Below are positions 35,961 through 43,693 of a DNA stretch of 64,000 nt, piece by piece. Numbering within the stretch: the stretch's first letter is position 1; each line of letters opens with the position of its first letter. This stretch comes from Flavobacterium quisquiliarum (GTDB lineage Bacteria > Bacteroidota > Bacteroidia > Flavobacteriales > Flavobacteriaceae), in assembly GCF_019308285.1 (NCBI RefSeq), contig NZ_WWEM01000025.1, positions 1 through 64,000 on the forward strand. The letters are read 5' to 3'. Under the pieces are notes generated by a model. That model saw nothing but the letters and a program-made list of their open reading frames with translations. It searched no databases and was not told where the DNA came from. A program made the position numbers and the translations under genes.

Positions 35961-36200
35961 CTTTACTCCGATTGGATTCTCGCTTTTAGTTTCCTTTGAA
36001 GCTCGTCTTACAAGTGTATAGAACTCTTTTAAATGCCACCAGGCAGGGCAAATCTCAAGGTCTCCTTTATAATGGTATATAGTGAGAAAACAGCTTTTAA
36101 GGAAAAGCTGGGAATCTGTGATTCTCGCCCATGGTTTTAACTCTACCGGCTGTGGAGGGGGAGTGGCTTCAAAATAGCGTTTTATTTCTTCTGGGGTCAT
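35952..36200 (-). CDS. DUF6965-like small protein
   Basis: An 82-aa soluble protein beginning MTPEEIKRYFEATPPPQPVEL, then KITDxxxFL-like ARITDSQLFLKSCF, and CPAWWHLKEFY. This order is that of the short DUF6965 proteins of Flavobacterium; function unknown. These often occur near repeats and mobile regions, as here. Confidence 0.65.
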   Translation of the reverse strand: MTPEEIKRYFEATPPPQPVELKPWARITDSQLFLKSCFLTIYHYKGDLEICPAWWHLKEFYTLVRRASKETKSENPIGVKLK

Positions 36201-36331
36201 GGGGCAAAATTAGTTAAAAAGTATAGGCCTGTCAAGGGGTGATGGGGTGTTGGCTTAAAATTTTAAGTTGTCTTCTCTGCTTTTGTTCCAACTGTACTGG
36301 CAGTCATTAAATTACTATGCCGATTTTATTT

Positions 36332-36560
36332 TTAGTTTTTGGAATCAGTTTGAGACCCCTCCGGTGTTGCATTATCCATTAGGTCCTTTTCTATGCCCTT
36401 CCCGGTTATGTCTTTGGGGCCGCTTTGGGGTTCCTTATAAGGGTTCTGCGGGTCATAGGGACTGGGTGTTTTTGGCTGTGTGTTTTGGGGCTTTGATCGG
36501 GTTTTGGGAATTACGGTGGTCCTTGTGGTAATTTTTTGTTGTATATTTTTTGGTTTGATA
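36332..36560 (-). CDS. Possible Pro/Thr-rich hypothetical protein fragment
   Basis: A frame ending KDLMDNATPEGSQTDSKN has composition like real low-complexity protein (PKTRSKPQNTQPKTPSPYDPQNPYKEPQSGPKD in part). The frame stays open upstream through repeat copy 4 to an ATG at 36856, but the repeat portion is not protein-like. The gene is either short with an unrecognised start or truncated by the repeat. Low confidence. Confidence 0.3.
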
Positions 36561-36562
36561 TT

Positions 36563-36672
36563 GTTTTTTTGGAGCTTTTTCCCGCTATCCGTTTCAATCT
36601 TTTGTGCCGAACACCGGCACAAAAGGATTTCCTCTGCTATCAGGGCTAGGATCTGCAACAGATCCAATTTGT
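36563..36672 (+). repeat. Structured ~100-bp repeat, copy 4
   Basis: The best-paired copy: central hairpin CTTTTGTGCCG / CGGCACAAAAG is perfect, and the terminal hairpin is GGATCT/AGATCC. Same orientation as the other copies. Confidence 0.8.
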
Positions 36673-36903
36673 CCTTGGAGAATGTAATTTGAACCCAAGT
36701 TGATATAAGGAATTGCAGAGATTGGTGTACCACATGTCTATCCAGTCTTTGTATGGCTATACCAATTTGTTTTGGATGTCCTGTTGGGGCTTGTAGTGAA
36801 AGTTTATTATTATATACCACAAAAAAACTAATGATAATAACAAGTTCCAATAGCAATATTTTGCGGTCAAGCGCTTCACAAAAGGATTTTATCGCTTTGG
36901 AAG

Positions 36904-38049
36904 CTAGTTCAATTTTTTTTCATATGTATTTTTTATTTTAATGCCCAGCTTTTGCAGAAGTTCATTTCCCTCTTTTTCATTCACAAAAGAGCTTTTTTTA
37001 TTTTTATAAAAATTAATTAAAATATTCTCCGCCTTATCGTTTTCCAAAAGCATCAGAGGCAACAGATCATAGCAGTAAGTGTTGTATGTAGTTTGATCAT
37101 TTATTTTAGCAAAAGATAAATCATAATTTTTGATTTCATTAATGTTCTTGCGTTTAGCTGCCATAATCTGGTTTAAATACTTGTCATCTGCTTCTTTCAT
37201 AAGATATTTTAAAGTGAAGTATTCGGTGAAAGCCTCAGTTAAAACCGGGTTTTCAAAACGTATTGAATTATCTCCCCACCACATATGCAAAATTTCATGT
37301 ATTAATATCCTCTTGTTAAAATAATCATTTTTCAGAAACTTTTCATTTAAGGCTAGCGCTCCATATATATTTTTACCTGCAAGATTTCCCTCAAATGGCA
37401 TGAAAACTATTTTTGGTTTTTTACTTACTGGTTCAAAAATCTGCTGAAAATTTTCAAATGATTTGGCTATAATATCAATAATCTGATACTTTCTTTTTTG
37501 ATTTTCAGGAAGGGTTTTCCTCTGGTAGATTTTGTAATCTTTGTATAATTCTTCTTTGAAATCCCCCGCAATAACGGGAGGAGCAGTATAAAAATCCTGC
37601 TCTAAATCATCTTTCGCAGGGTATATGAGCGTTAGGCTGGAAGGAAGCGCAATATTGAGAACAATTTTCTTTTTTGAATTAAAAGTACTTTTTTCCATTG
37701 CGAGGTAATTCTCGGCAATAAAAAATACCGATTCCTTTAAAAAGAAATTATCGTAATGCGCAGTGGGCAGGTTTACGGAATATTCCAGTCTGCCGGCAGA
37801 TTTTAAATACTGCCGGTAAATACCTCTGAATAAATCTGTTTTGTCTTTCAATGACTGCTCATTACTGCCAATAAGCGGAATATTTTTGTGAAGAAGAAGT
37901 GTGTCTTTTTGTGTTATCCCACTGATATTTTCGCTTACATTGATAGAGCCTGCAGTATTAATTTTTAGATTAACTTTAATTTCCTGGGAATTTCCTGGGA
38001 TGAAATGAAACAGAACAAGCAGAGAAATTATTTTACATATATTTTTCAT
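36904..38049 (-). CDS. Exported gluzincin-type (M1-like) metallopeptidase
   Basis: A 381-aa protein; the start at 38049 gives a signal peptide (MKNICKIISLLVLFHFIPGNS). The zinc motif HEILHMWWG is followed 18 residues after the second His by the third ligand in LTEAFTEYF, the HExxH-18-E layout of M1/gluzincin peptidases. The N-terminal part is beta-rich as in M1 proteins but the GxMEN exopeptidase motif is not seen, so specificity is unclear. Last gene of a tightly packed operon; it overlaps the GNAT gene by 17 nt. The role may be processing of a secreted product. Confidence 0.78.
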   Translation of the reverse strand: MKNICKIISLLVLFHFIPGNSQEIKVNLKINTAGSINVSENISGITQKDTLLLHKNIPLIGSNEQSLKDKTDLFRGIYRQYLKSAGRLEYSVNLPTAHYDNFFLKESVFFIAENYLAMEKSTFNSKKKIVLNIALPSSLTLIYPAKDDLEQDFYTAPPVIAGDFKEELYKDYKIYQRKTLPENQKRKYQIIDIIAKSFENFQQIFEPVSKKPKIVFMPFEGNLAGKNIYGALALNEKFLKNDYFNKRILIHEILHMWWGDNSIRFENPVLTEAFTEYFTLKYLMKEADDKYLNQIMAAKRKNINEIKNYDLSFAKINDQTTYNTYCYDLLPLMLLENDKAENILINFYKNKKSSFVNEKEGNELLQKLGIKIKNTYEKKLN

Positions 38050-38497
38050 AAACAGTGTATTTAGGTTTATAATTGACTTTTTCAGGTAGAGTCTCATCGT
38101 TGAAACTGTAGACACGTAATTCTAACTTATCGATACCTTTAGAAATTAATCGCTGCTCCATATCTGTCATTAACTGCCTTCCTATGCCATTTCTCTTTTG
38201 CTCTTCATGTACAGCAACATACAGTACTTCCCCGATTACCGAATCTTTAAAAATAAAATTATTCCGAACCTGTGTTATTTTAGCCAAAGCGAAGCCTACC
38301 ACTAAAGTGTTTACTTCAGCAACACTCAATATTAAATTGCTCTCTTCTTTAAATACATTAGTAAAGAGAAGGTTATAGCGGTCCAGATGAATTTCCTTTT
38401 TTACATCCATACTGTTCCTGGCGTGTTTGGCATCAAGTTCCTTAAATAATGGCAATATTGAAAGGCAGTCCTCTTTTTTGGCTAATCTAATTTTCAT
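38033..38497 (-). CDS. GNAT-family N-acetyltransferase
   Basis: A 154-aa cytoplasmic acetyltransferase. The acetyl-CoA loop is QKRNGIGRQLM, and the N-terminal MKIRLAKKEDCLSILPLF and C-terminal region around ELRVYSFNDETL fit the fold. Overlaps the TolC-like gene by 11 nt and the peptidase gene by 17 nt, so all three are translationally coupled. The substrate could be an amino group of a small molecule or peptide exported through the TolC-like protein; this is inference. Confidence 0.85.
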   Translation of the reverse strand: MKIRLAKKEDCLSILPLFKELDAKHARNSMDVKKEIHLDRYNLLFTNVFKEESNLILSVAEVNTLVVGFALAKITQVRNNFIFKDSVIGEVLYVAVHEEQKRNGIGRQLMTDMEQRLISKGIDKLELRVYSFNDETLPEKVNYKPKYTVYEKYM

Positions 38498-39917
38498 TTT
38501 TAAGTATATCTATTAAAGTAATAAGTTCAATTTCAGTAATTTTTTCATAGCAGTTTTTTAGAATATCAATACGTTCACTGACTGTATTGAAATATTCATT
38601 TTCAGTCTCTGAGTATTCTTTGAGCAGAATATTATGAGCAAACAGGAGCGTTTCCATCCTTTTTAATTTTATTGTGAGAAGTTTCAGCCGATCTTCTTCA
38701 ATTGCCAGCGATTCAGCAAGATCCTTTACTTCTTCATATAGAAAGTTAATCCGGTCAAGAGTTAAGAGTTTTTCCTGTTTTAAGTTTGATGTTTCAATAT
38801 CATACTGAGTTCTGCTGATTTCAAGTTCAGTGCGTTTTCTGCCAAAATCCAATAGGGGAACACTTAAAGAAATTGAAAAATTCTGGCTCTGATTTGGATT
38901 CTGGAAAATGTCGTAGTAATAATTAGATGCATTATTAAATCCTGCGCCTATAGTTACATTAGCAGAGTAAAATCTACTACTTTCAAGCCTTTTTACGCTT
39001 TTCTCAAGTCCCAGCAGACGGCTGTTTTCCATAACCGCAAAAAGCTCTAAATAGCGATCGATATAATATTGTTTGTCTTTTAAATCAAGCTGGAGTTTCG
39101 GGGTTTCAAAATAATCATTATCATCAATTATCCTTGAATTAAAAAAATGATTGATGCTCTCGGTTTTCAAGCTTTCTGATTTACTTAAAAAGCGGGATCT
39201 TTTCTGAAGGTCTAATACTTTTAATTCGATATCTATGGAATCATAAGCAATTAATCTTCCGGCATTAATGAGTTTTTTGAGAACTTTTTTATAGATGTCT
39301 GCCGTTTGTAGAGCCTTATTATTAATAATTTTTTCATTCTTTATCTGAAGTATTTGAAAATATTCTTCAACGGCTTTCTTTTTCACTTCTATCTGTACTC
39401 TTTTATACTCGATTTCATTAGCTTGGTATCTCGCATCCTGTATCCTTTTATCCCATTTCATCTCATTGAAAAAGTTCAGAGGCTGAGATAAACTGGCTCC
39501 AAGCCATGATGCAGAATAAGAGGTGGTTACATCTCCCTGGTCAAAATTGTCCAGACGGTTAAAAGAATTTGATATTGAAAGCTGGCCGCCTGTAAAAGGA
39601 AGCTTTTGAGATACCGTCAGATTCACACGTGAATTAGCATTGTTAGATTCTCTAAATGCATAGGTCCCATCGGGCTGCAGAATTTCAGAAATAGACCTGT
39701 TGTAAGCGGGAAGGGTAAAACTAAGTGAGATATCTGGAAGAAAACTTTTATTGAACAGGCTGTTCTCTTTAATTTTTATGCTTTGATTTTTGTTAATATT
39801 TGACATTTCAGTTGAACTGTACATATTGTTTATAAAATCGTTTACCTTGTGGGTACGCTGTGGATATAATATTTGAGAACAAAAAAAGATACTGATAAAA
39901 ATTATTTTATAATTCAT
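38487..39917 (-). CDS. TolC-family outer membrane factor
   Basis: A 476-aa exported protein with a signal peptide (MNYKIIFISIFFCSQILYPQ) and no lipobox. Two OEP repeats with long coiled helices are visible (KRVQIEVKKKAVEEYFQILQ, and NLKQEKLLTLDRINFLYEEVK), and the strand SVPLLDFGRKRTELE is typical. No inner-membrane transporter or adaptor gene is adjacent, unlike the RND operon at 3.5-9.2 kb. It probably forms the outer-membrane exit for an export system whose other parts lie elsewhere. Confidence 0.87.
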   Translation of the reverse strand: MNYKIIFISIFFCSQILYPQRTHKVNDFINNMYSSTEMSNINKNQSIKIKENSLFNKSFLPDISLSFTLPAYNRSISEILQPDGTYAFRESNNANSRVNLTVSQKLPFTGGQLSISNSFNRLDNFDQGDVTTSYSASWLGASLSQPLNFFNEMKWDKRIQDARYQANEIEYKRVQIEVKKKAVEEYFQILQIKNEKIINNKALQTADIYKKVLKKLINAGRLIAYDSIDIELKVLDLQKRSRFLSKSESLKTESINHFFNSRIIDDNDYFETPKLQLDLKDKQYYIDRYLELFAVMENSRLLGLEKSVKRLESSRFYSANVTIGAGFNNASNYYYDIFQNPNQSQNFSISLSVPLLDFGRKRTELEISRTQYDIETSNLKQEKLLTLDRINFLYEEVKDLAESLAIEEDRLKLLTIKLKRMETLLFAHNILLKEYSETENEYFNTVSERIDILKNCYEKITEIELITLIDILKNEN

Positions 39918-39930
39918 TATGTTTTAAGAG

Positions 39931-39964
39931 AAAAAGGCAGGAATTTTCTTTGATTCCTGCCTTT
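39931..39964 (-). terminator. Terminator-like hairpin just before the TolC-like gene
   Basis: Perfect 12-bp stem AAAGGCAGGAAT / ATTCCTGCCTTT with an 8-nt loop; on the minus strand it is followed by TTTTT-type sequence ending 13 nt before the TolC-like ATG. It would terminate transcripts of the EF-hand gene, and the downstream operon would need readthrough or antitermination, so it may be an attenuator. Confidence 0.75.
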
Positions 39965-40060
39965 AATAATGTCAAGACATTTAAACAGCTGTTAATTTGC
40001 TTACTGCTGCAGTAGATATCTTAATTGTTAATTTCGAATCTGGATTTAACACTCTTGCAG

Positions 40061-40360
40061 TTATATACTATTTTTTGTTCTTTTTTTTTGAACGTTATAA
40101 GTTATATATCCTAACAATACAGCTACAGGAATTAATGTAAAAGGAGCAAAAGTTTTGGAAGTATCATGTGTAACTTTTTCCATAGCTTTTTGCTGCTGTT
40201 CTGACATTTCATTTTCCGTAAAAAAACCATCTTGGTTTAAATCAAATTTCGAAAGTTCCTTTTTATAACGGTTTCCATTAAAAATCACTATCGAATTTAA
40301 AATGAGATAAGATAGTATAGTAATTAAAACAGCAGTTTTTAAAGGAGTGAAGAATTTCAT
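40061..40360 (-). CDS. Small membrane protein with an EF-hand
   Basis: A 99-aa protein with a hydrophobic N-terminal helix (TAVLITILSYLILNSIVIF), one canonical Ca2+-binding loop DLNQDGFFTENE (D-x-N/D-x-D-G-x5-E), and a second hydrophobic helix (FTLIPVAVLLGYITY) followed by a basic tail. The EF-hand would lie between the membrane segments. Possibly a calcium-responsive membrane sensor or anchor. It follows the 40390-40815 gene by 29 nt. Confidence 0.7.
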   Translation of the reverse strand: MKFFTPLKTAVLITILSYLILNSIVIFNGNRYKKELSKFDLNQDGFFTENEMSEQQQKAMEKVTHDTSKTFAPFTLIPVAVLLGYITYNVQKKRTKNSI

Positions 40361-40389
40361 GTTTTATTTTGTTTTTGAGAATGTTAAAT

Positions 40390-40815
40390 TTAGTAACCGT
40401 ACTGGTAGCCAGAACCGCCGCCTCCGTAATCATATTCAGGAGTGGTGCCGGCCTCATAGTTGTAAATAGTACCGCTCGCGCCTTCATCCCAGTTTCCAAC
40501 AATTTCGAACGGTGTTCCGGTAGGATCCCACGAACCTTCGAAATTATTAAATAGATCCCAAGGGTCTTCAAATGAATCATGAAAATCAATATTTACATTT
40601 GCTGACCATGTAATATCGCCAACGCTGTCAACAGTGAAACTTCCCTGGGCATTACCATTAATTGTTGCGGCCCCTATGGCAAAAGCATCACCAGTAAAGT
40701 CGTAAGCATTATTGAAGTTATACTGCACAGGTCCGCTTGAATTGGTTTGAATGCCATGAGATTGAATGTATGAAATAATTGAAGCTTCAATTTGAGCATT
40801 TACTCTTCCCATCAT
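40390..40815 (-). CDS. Gly/Tyr/Asp-rich protein resembling a polymorphic-toxin C-terminal domain
   Basis: A 141-aa protein with no signal peptide, rich in N, D, G, W and Y. The middle (FTGDAFAIGAATINGNAQGSF, then FHDSFEDPWDLFNNF, then GTPFEIVGNW) resembles C-terminal domains of Bacteroidota polymorphic/RHS-type toxins. The tail is EYDYGGGGSGYQYGY. The frame reads on in a protein-like way for 22 codons upstream of the first ATG to a TAG at 40882-40884, so the gene may be a 5'-truncated fragment. Toxin identity is inference. Confidence 0.5.
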   Translation of the reverse strand: MMGRVNAQIEASIISYIQSHGIQTNSSGPVQYNFNNAYDFTGDAFAIGAATINGNAQGSFTVDSVGDITWSANVNIDFHDSFEDPWDLFNNFEGSWDPTGTPFEIVGNWDEGASGTIYNYEAGTTPEYDYGGGGSGYQYGY

Positions 40816-40883
40816 CTCTGTGTATTCGTCACTTTCTCTTATGTAAAATAATGACTGATTAACATCAGTTAATAATAAGTGCT

Positions 40884-40926
40884 AAACCGCTGTAAACTTA
40901 ATGTTTACAGCGGTTTTTCTTTTTTG
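40884..40926 (+). terminator. Strong plus-strand terminator with no plus-strand gene before it
   Basis: Perfect 14-bp stem AAACCGCTGTAAAC / GTTTACAGCGGTTT, 5-nt loop, then a T-rich tail on the plus strand. All nearby genes upstream are on the minus strand, so it is probably left over from a lost gene, or ends an antisense or small RNA. Confidence 0.75.
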
Positions 40927-40970
40927 TTCCCTATTGTTTCTGCTATTTTTTAATCTTTTTTGCCTTTTAT

Positions 40971-41025
40971 TTGTACCTTATTTGTACCGGCACTTAAAAG
41001 GCGATAAAGTGGTACTTATGTGTAC
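40971..41025. repeat. 11-nt-spaced motif array, variant E (GTACC type)
   Basis: GTACC at 40973 and 40984 (spacing exactly 11 nt), then inverted GGTAC at 41011 and TGTAC at 41021. Same layout as repeats A, B and C but with a different motif. It lies 50 nt before a zinc-finger gene remnant. Confidence 0.45.
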
Positions 41026-41075
41026 TTGTGGTCTATAAATGACGAGAAATAGTCGATTAAAAGATTAAATAAAGA

Positions 41076-41168
41076 ATGTCTATCTGCGGGGAAGAATTTC
41101 TGTCCAAAAGGGTGGCTTCTGCTTACTGCTCGACTAAATGCAGCAAGAAGGCATACAAAAAACTCTAA
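41076..41168 (+). pseudogene. Zinc-finger remnant of a mobile-element DNA-binding protein
   Basis: The 30-codon frame reads MSICGEEFLSKRVASAY, then CSTKCSKKAYKKL and stops. This matches the N-terminal zinc-finger start of Bacteroidota helix-turn-helix/excisionase-like proteins, normally followed by a HTH domain that is missing here. An in-frame stop precedes it and one of the four cysteines is lost, so it is a scar. Confidence 0.5.
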
Positions 41169-41760
41169 ATACTATAATGAATTAAGAAACACCAGTATTA
41201 TTCATTTTTTGCTTAAAATACATCCAAAATATTGGATACTATATTCATTGTAGCAAAGCTTTTAAAAACACCCAATTGACATTGCTTTAAATTTTATGAT
41301 AAATAATAAAGAAGCCACAATTCGTATCAAGATTTGAGGAGGATTGATTTTAGTTGTCCACAATCTTAACTTCTAGTTGAAAAAAAATGTATCACTCTAA
41401 TTTTAGAATTTTGAAGTAATTGATAGTTCATTTCTTAGGAAATTTTCTGAAATAATTTTTCAGATTAAGAAATTTCTGAATCATAAAGTTTGAATCAAGA
41501 TATTAGTATAATATTCTAATTTTTACAAGTTTCTTATTATTAGATATTTAAAAGGTATTAATGTCATTTAGATAGAAAAATGAGAAAAAGCAAGGTATTA
41601 ATATCTATTAACTTTATAGAGTTTGTATATATTTGTGTACTTTAAATTTAAAATTTTTAATTAATTTTTAAATGTTTATATTGAGCCGCTGTTTTACAGT
41701 GTAATCTTACATTTTTTATTTTTAACTATTTTGAATTCTTAATATTTTTCAGCCGCAGAA
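41169..41760. other. AT-rich promoter region of the ECF sigma operon
   Basis: About 590 bp without a gene. A perfect TAnnTTTG box, TATATTTG, lies at 41628-41635, 125 nt upstream of the sigma factor start; no clear -33 TTG is seen at the usual distance. Confidence 0.4.
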
Positions 41761-42303
41761 ATGAAAACATTAACATCGAAAGAGTATAAGTATATATTTG
41801 ATAGTATGTACACTAGTTTGTGCCTGTTTGCTAACAAGTATATTGAAAATCTTGAAGCCTCACAAGATTTAGTGCAGGATGTTTTTATTAAGATATGGGA
41901 AGAAAAAATTGTCTTTACGAATGACAAAGCTATTAAATCATATCTATATACAGCAGTTAAAAATCAGTCCCTCGATTATTTAAAGAGTGCTTATGTAAGA
42001 ACAACTAAATCTTTAGATGTAGAAGATATATCTAAATGGGAGACGGATCAGTTTTTTCATAGTGAAGTGGTTATCTCCGATACAAATCACATATTAGAGA
42101 ATGCCATAACAGCATTACCTGAAAAATGTGCTCAAGTCATAAGATTGAGTATGAAAGGAATGACTAACCCAGAAATTGCTGAGGAACTTGAAATTTCAAT
42201 AAATACTATTAAATTACAAAAAAAGATTGCCTACAAGCGTTTGCGCCCTTTATTAAAAGATTATTTCTTTTTATTCGCTTTTATAGCCGAATTAAAAAAT
42301 TAG
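41761..42303 (+). CDS. ECF sigma factor, FecI/RpoE type
   Basis: A 180-aa sigma-70 family protein. Region 2 (about 10-80) contains YIENLEASQDLVQDVFIKIWE, and region 4 (about 115-170) contains LPEKCAQVIRLSMKGMTNPEIAEELEISINTIK. It should direct RNA polymerase to the downstream SusCD locus and be held by the FecR-type anti-sigma protein encoded next. This layout is the standard FecI-FecR-SusC transmembrane signalling set of Bacteroidota. Confidence 0.93.
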   Translation: MKTLTSKEYKYIFDSMYTSLCLFANKYIENLEASQDLVQDVFIKIWEEKIVFTNDKAIKSYLYTAVKNQSLDYLKSAYVRTTKSLDVEDISKWETDQFFHSEVVISDTNHILENAITALPEKCAQVIRLSMKGMTNPEIAEELEISINTIKLQKKIAYKRLRPLLKDYFFLFAFIAELKN

Positions 42304-42438
42304 CTACAAATTATACAGTGATAACTTGTTTTTGTTATCGATATTTAGGTGTTTTTGTAAAAACATTAAAAAAAATATTTTTTTTTTTCTATACCCACTT
42401 TATCTTTTTAGTCGTCTTAGTATAAAAAAGAAACTAAA

Positions 42439-43587
42439 ATGACGACTTTAAACAAACTTTATAAACTTTCAAGACAGATTGCTCTGTCTCTGGTCAAAGA
42501 AGAAGATCAAAAAGAATTAAAAGAGACGGATCTTTTTGAGCAAAAGTATAAAGATTACATTTTTGAAAACATAAACAGTCCTGAAAAAAGAAGACAGCGA
42601 CAGTTATTAGTACAACAAATAAATAAAAAAAGGGCTTGGAAAAATGTACAAAAAGCCATTGGCGTAGCTAAACCCCCTATATGGAAGTATGCCGCCGCTG
42701 CCGCAGTAATTGTCTTAGGAACTCTATTCTATTTTGCTCAGTACAATTCAGCAGGAAAAATTGAAACCACAGTTGCATCTGGTAAACCTGCTATTGCACC
42801 AGGTACAGATAAAGCGACCTTAGTTTTAGGAAATGGACAGACTATCGTTTTAGGAAACGGAAATACTTATAAGGGCAATGGAGTAGCTGCAAATGATAAA
42901 TCAGTAACCTACTCAGATAATAATGCATCTATAGAGTACAATTATCTAACCATTCCGCGTGCAGGACAGTTCTCTTTATTATTAGCAGATGGAACAAAGG
43001 TCTGGCTTAACTCTGAAACCAAGCTGAAATTTCCAAATCATTTTATCGACGGTAAGCCTCGTTTTGTAGAACTGGTGTATGGTGAGGCTTATTTTGAAGT
43101 ATCTCCAAGTTCAGCTCATAAAGGGTCACACTTCAATGTAAAAACCAAAGGACAAAATGTTGAAGTACTCGGTACCCAATTCAATATCAAAGCCTATAAA
43201 GATGAAGAAAATCTAATAACCACCTTAAAAGAGGGGAAGGTTGTTATTGATTATGCCGCTAAAAAAGAACAACTAAGCCCTGGAGAACAATCTGTCGTAA
43301 ATGTAATGGCTTCTTCTTTAAGAATAACTCCTGCCAATCTAGACAGGGAATTAGCTTGGTTAAATGGTCAATTTGTTTTTGATAATTTGACATTAAAAGA
43401 TATTGTAAAAGTTCTATCCCGATGGTATGATGTTGAATTCATTATCAAAGATGAAACGATTAAAGATGAAAAATTTAAAGGACAATTTAGTAAAAATCAA
43501 AACCTTGAAGTGATACTAGAATTAATCAAAACTACTAACCAAATTAAATCCTATGAAATAAAAGAAAAGACTGTAATTTTTAAATAA
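42439..43587 (+). CDS. FecR-family anti-sigma factor
   Basis: A 382-aa inner-membrane regulator. The cytoplasmic N-terminal ~80 residues are basic, then comes a single membrane helix (AAAAAVIVLGTLFYFAQ). The periplasmic FecR domain has GQFSLLLADGTKVWLNSETKLKFP and VEVLGTQFNIKAY, and a C-terminal DUF4974 domain (LTLKDIVKVLSRWYDVEF). It should relay a signal from the STN domain of the downstream SusC to the ECF sigma factor. Follows it by 135 nt. Confidence 0.93.
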   Translation: MTTLNKLYKLSRQIALSLVKEEDQKELKETDLFEQKYKDYIFENINSPEKRRQRQLLVQQINKKRAWKNVQKAIGVAKPPIWKYAAAAAVIVLGTLFYFAQYNSAGKIETTVASGKPAIAPGTDKATLVLGNGQTIVLGNGNTYKGNGVAANDKSVTYSDNNASIEYNYLTIPRAGQFSLLLADGTKVWLNSETKLKFPNHFIDGKPRFVELVYGEAYFEVSPSSAHKGSHFNVKTKGQNVEVLGTQFNIKAYKDEENLITTLKEGKVVIDYAAKKEQLSPGEQSVVNVMASSLRITPANLDRELAWLNGQFVFDNLTLKDIVKVLSRWYDVEFIIKDETIKDEKFKGQFSKNQNLEVILELIKTTNQIKSYEIKEKTVIFK

Positions 43588-43591
43588 ATAT

Positions 43592-43644
43592 AAAAAGAGG
43601 GAAAGCATATAAACTTTGGCCGGTGTATAACAATCCCCCTTTTT
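43592..43644 (+). promoter_or_regulatory. Possible attenuator hairpin between fecR and susC genes
   Basis: AAAAAGAGGG at 43592 pairs with CCCCCTTTTT at 43635, one mismatch, loop of about 33 nt, with T residues at the 3' side. It could lower or condition expression of the downstream genes. Confidence 0.4.
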
Positions 43645-43693
43645 GATTCCCAATGACCAATTATTTTTAATAACCAATCACCATTACAAATTT

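Noticed and set aside
40278..40589. 103-codon minus-strand frame overlapping the toxin-like and EF-hand genes
   Set aside because: Overlaps two better-supported genes in another frame and has no recognisable features.
42360..42400. Inverted repeat GATAAC/GTTATC after the sigma factor gene as a terminator
   Set aside because: The stem is only six pairs and the T run is distant; too weak to call.
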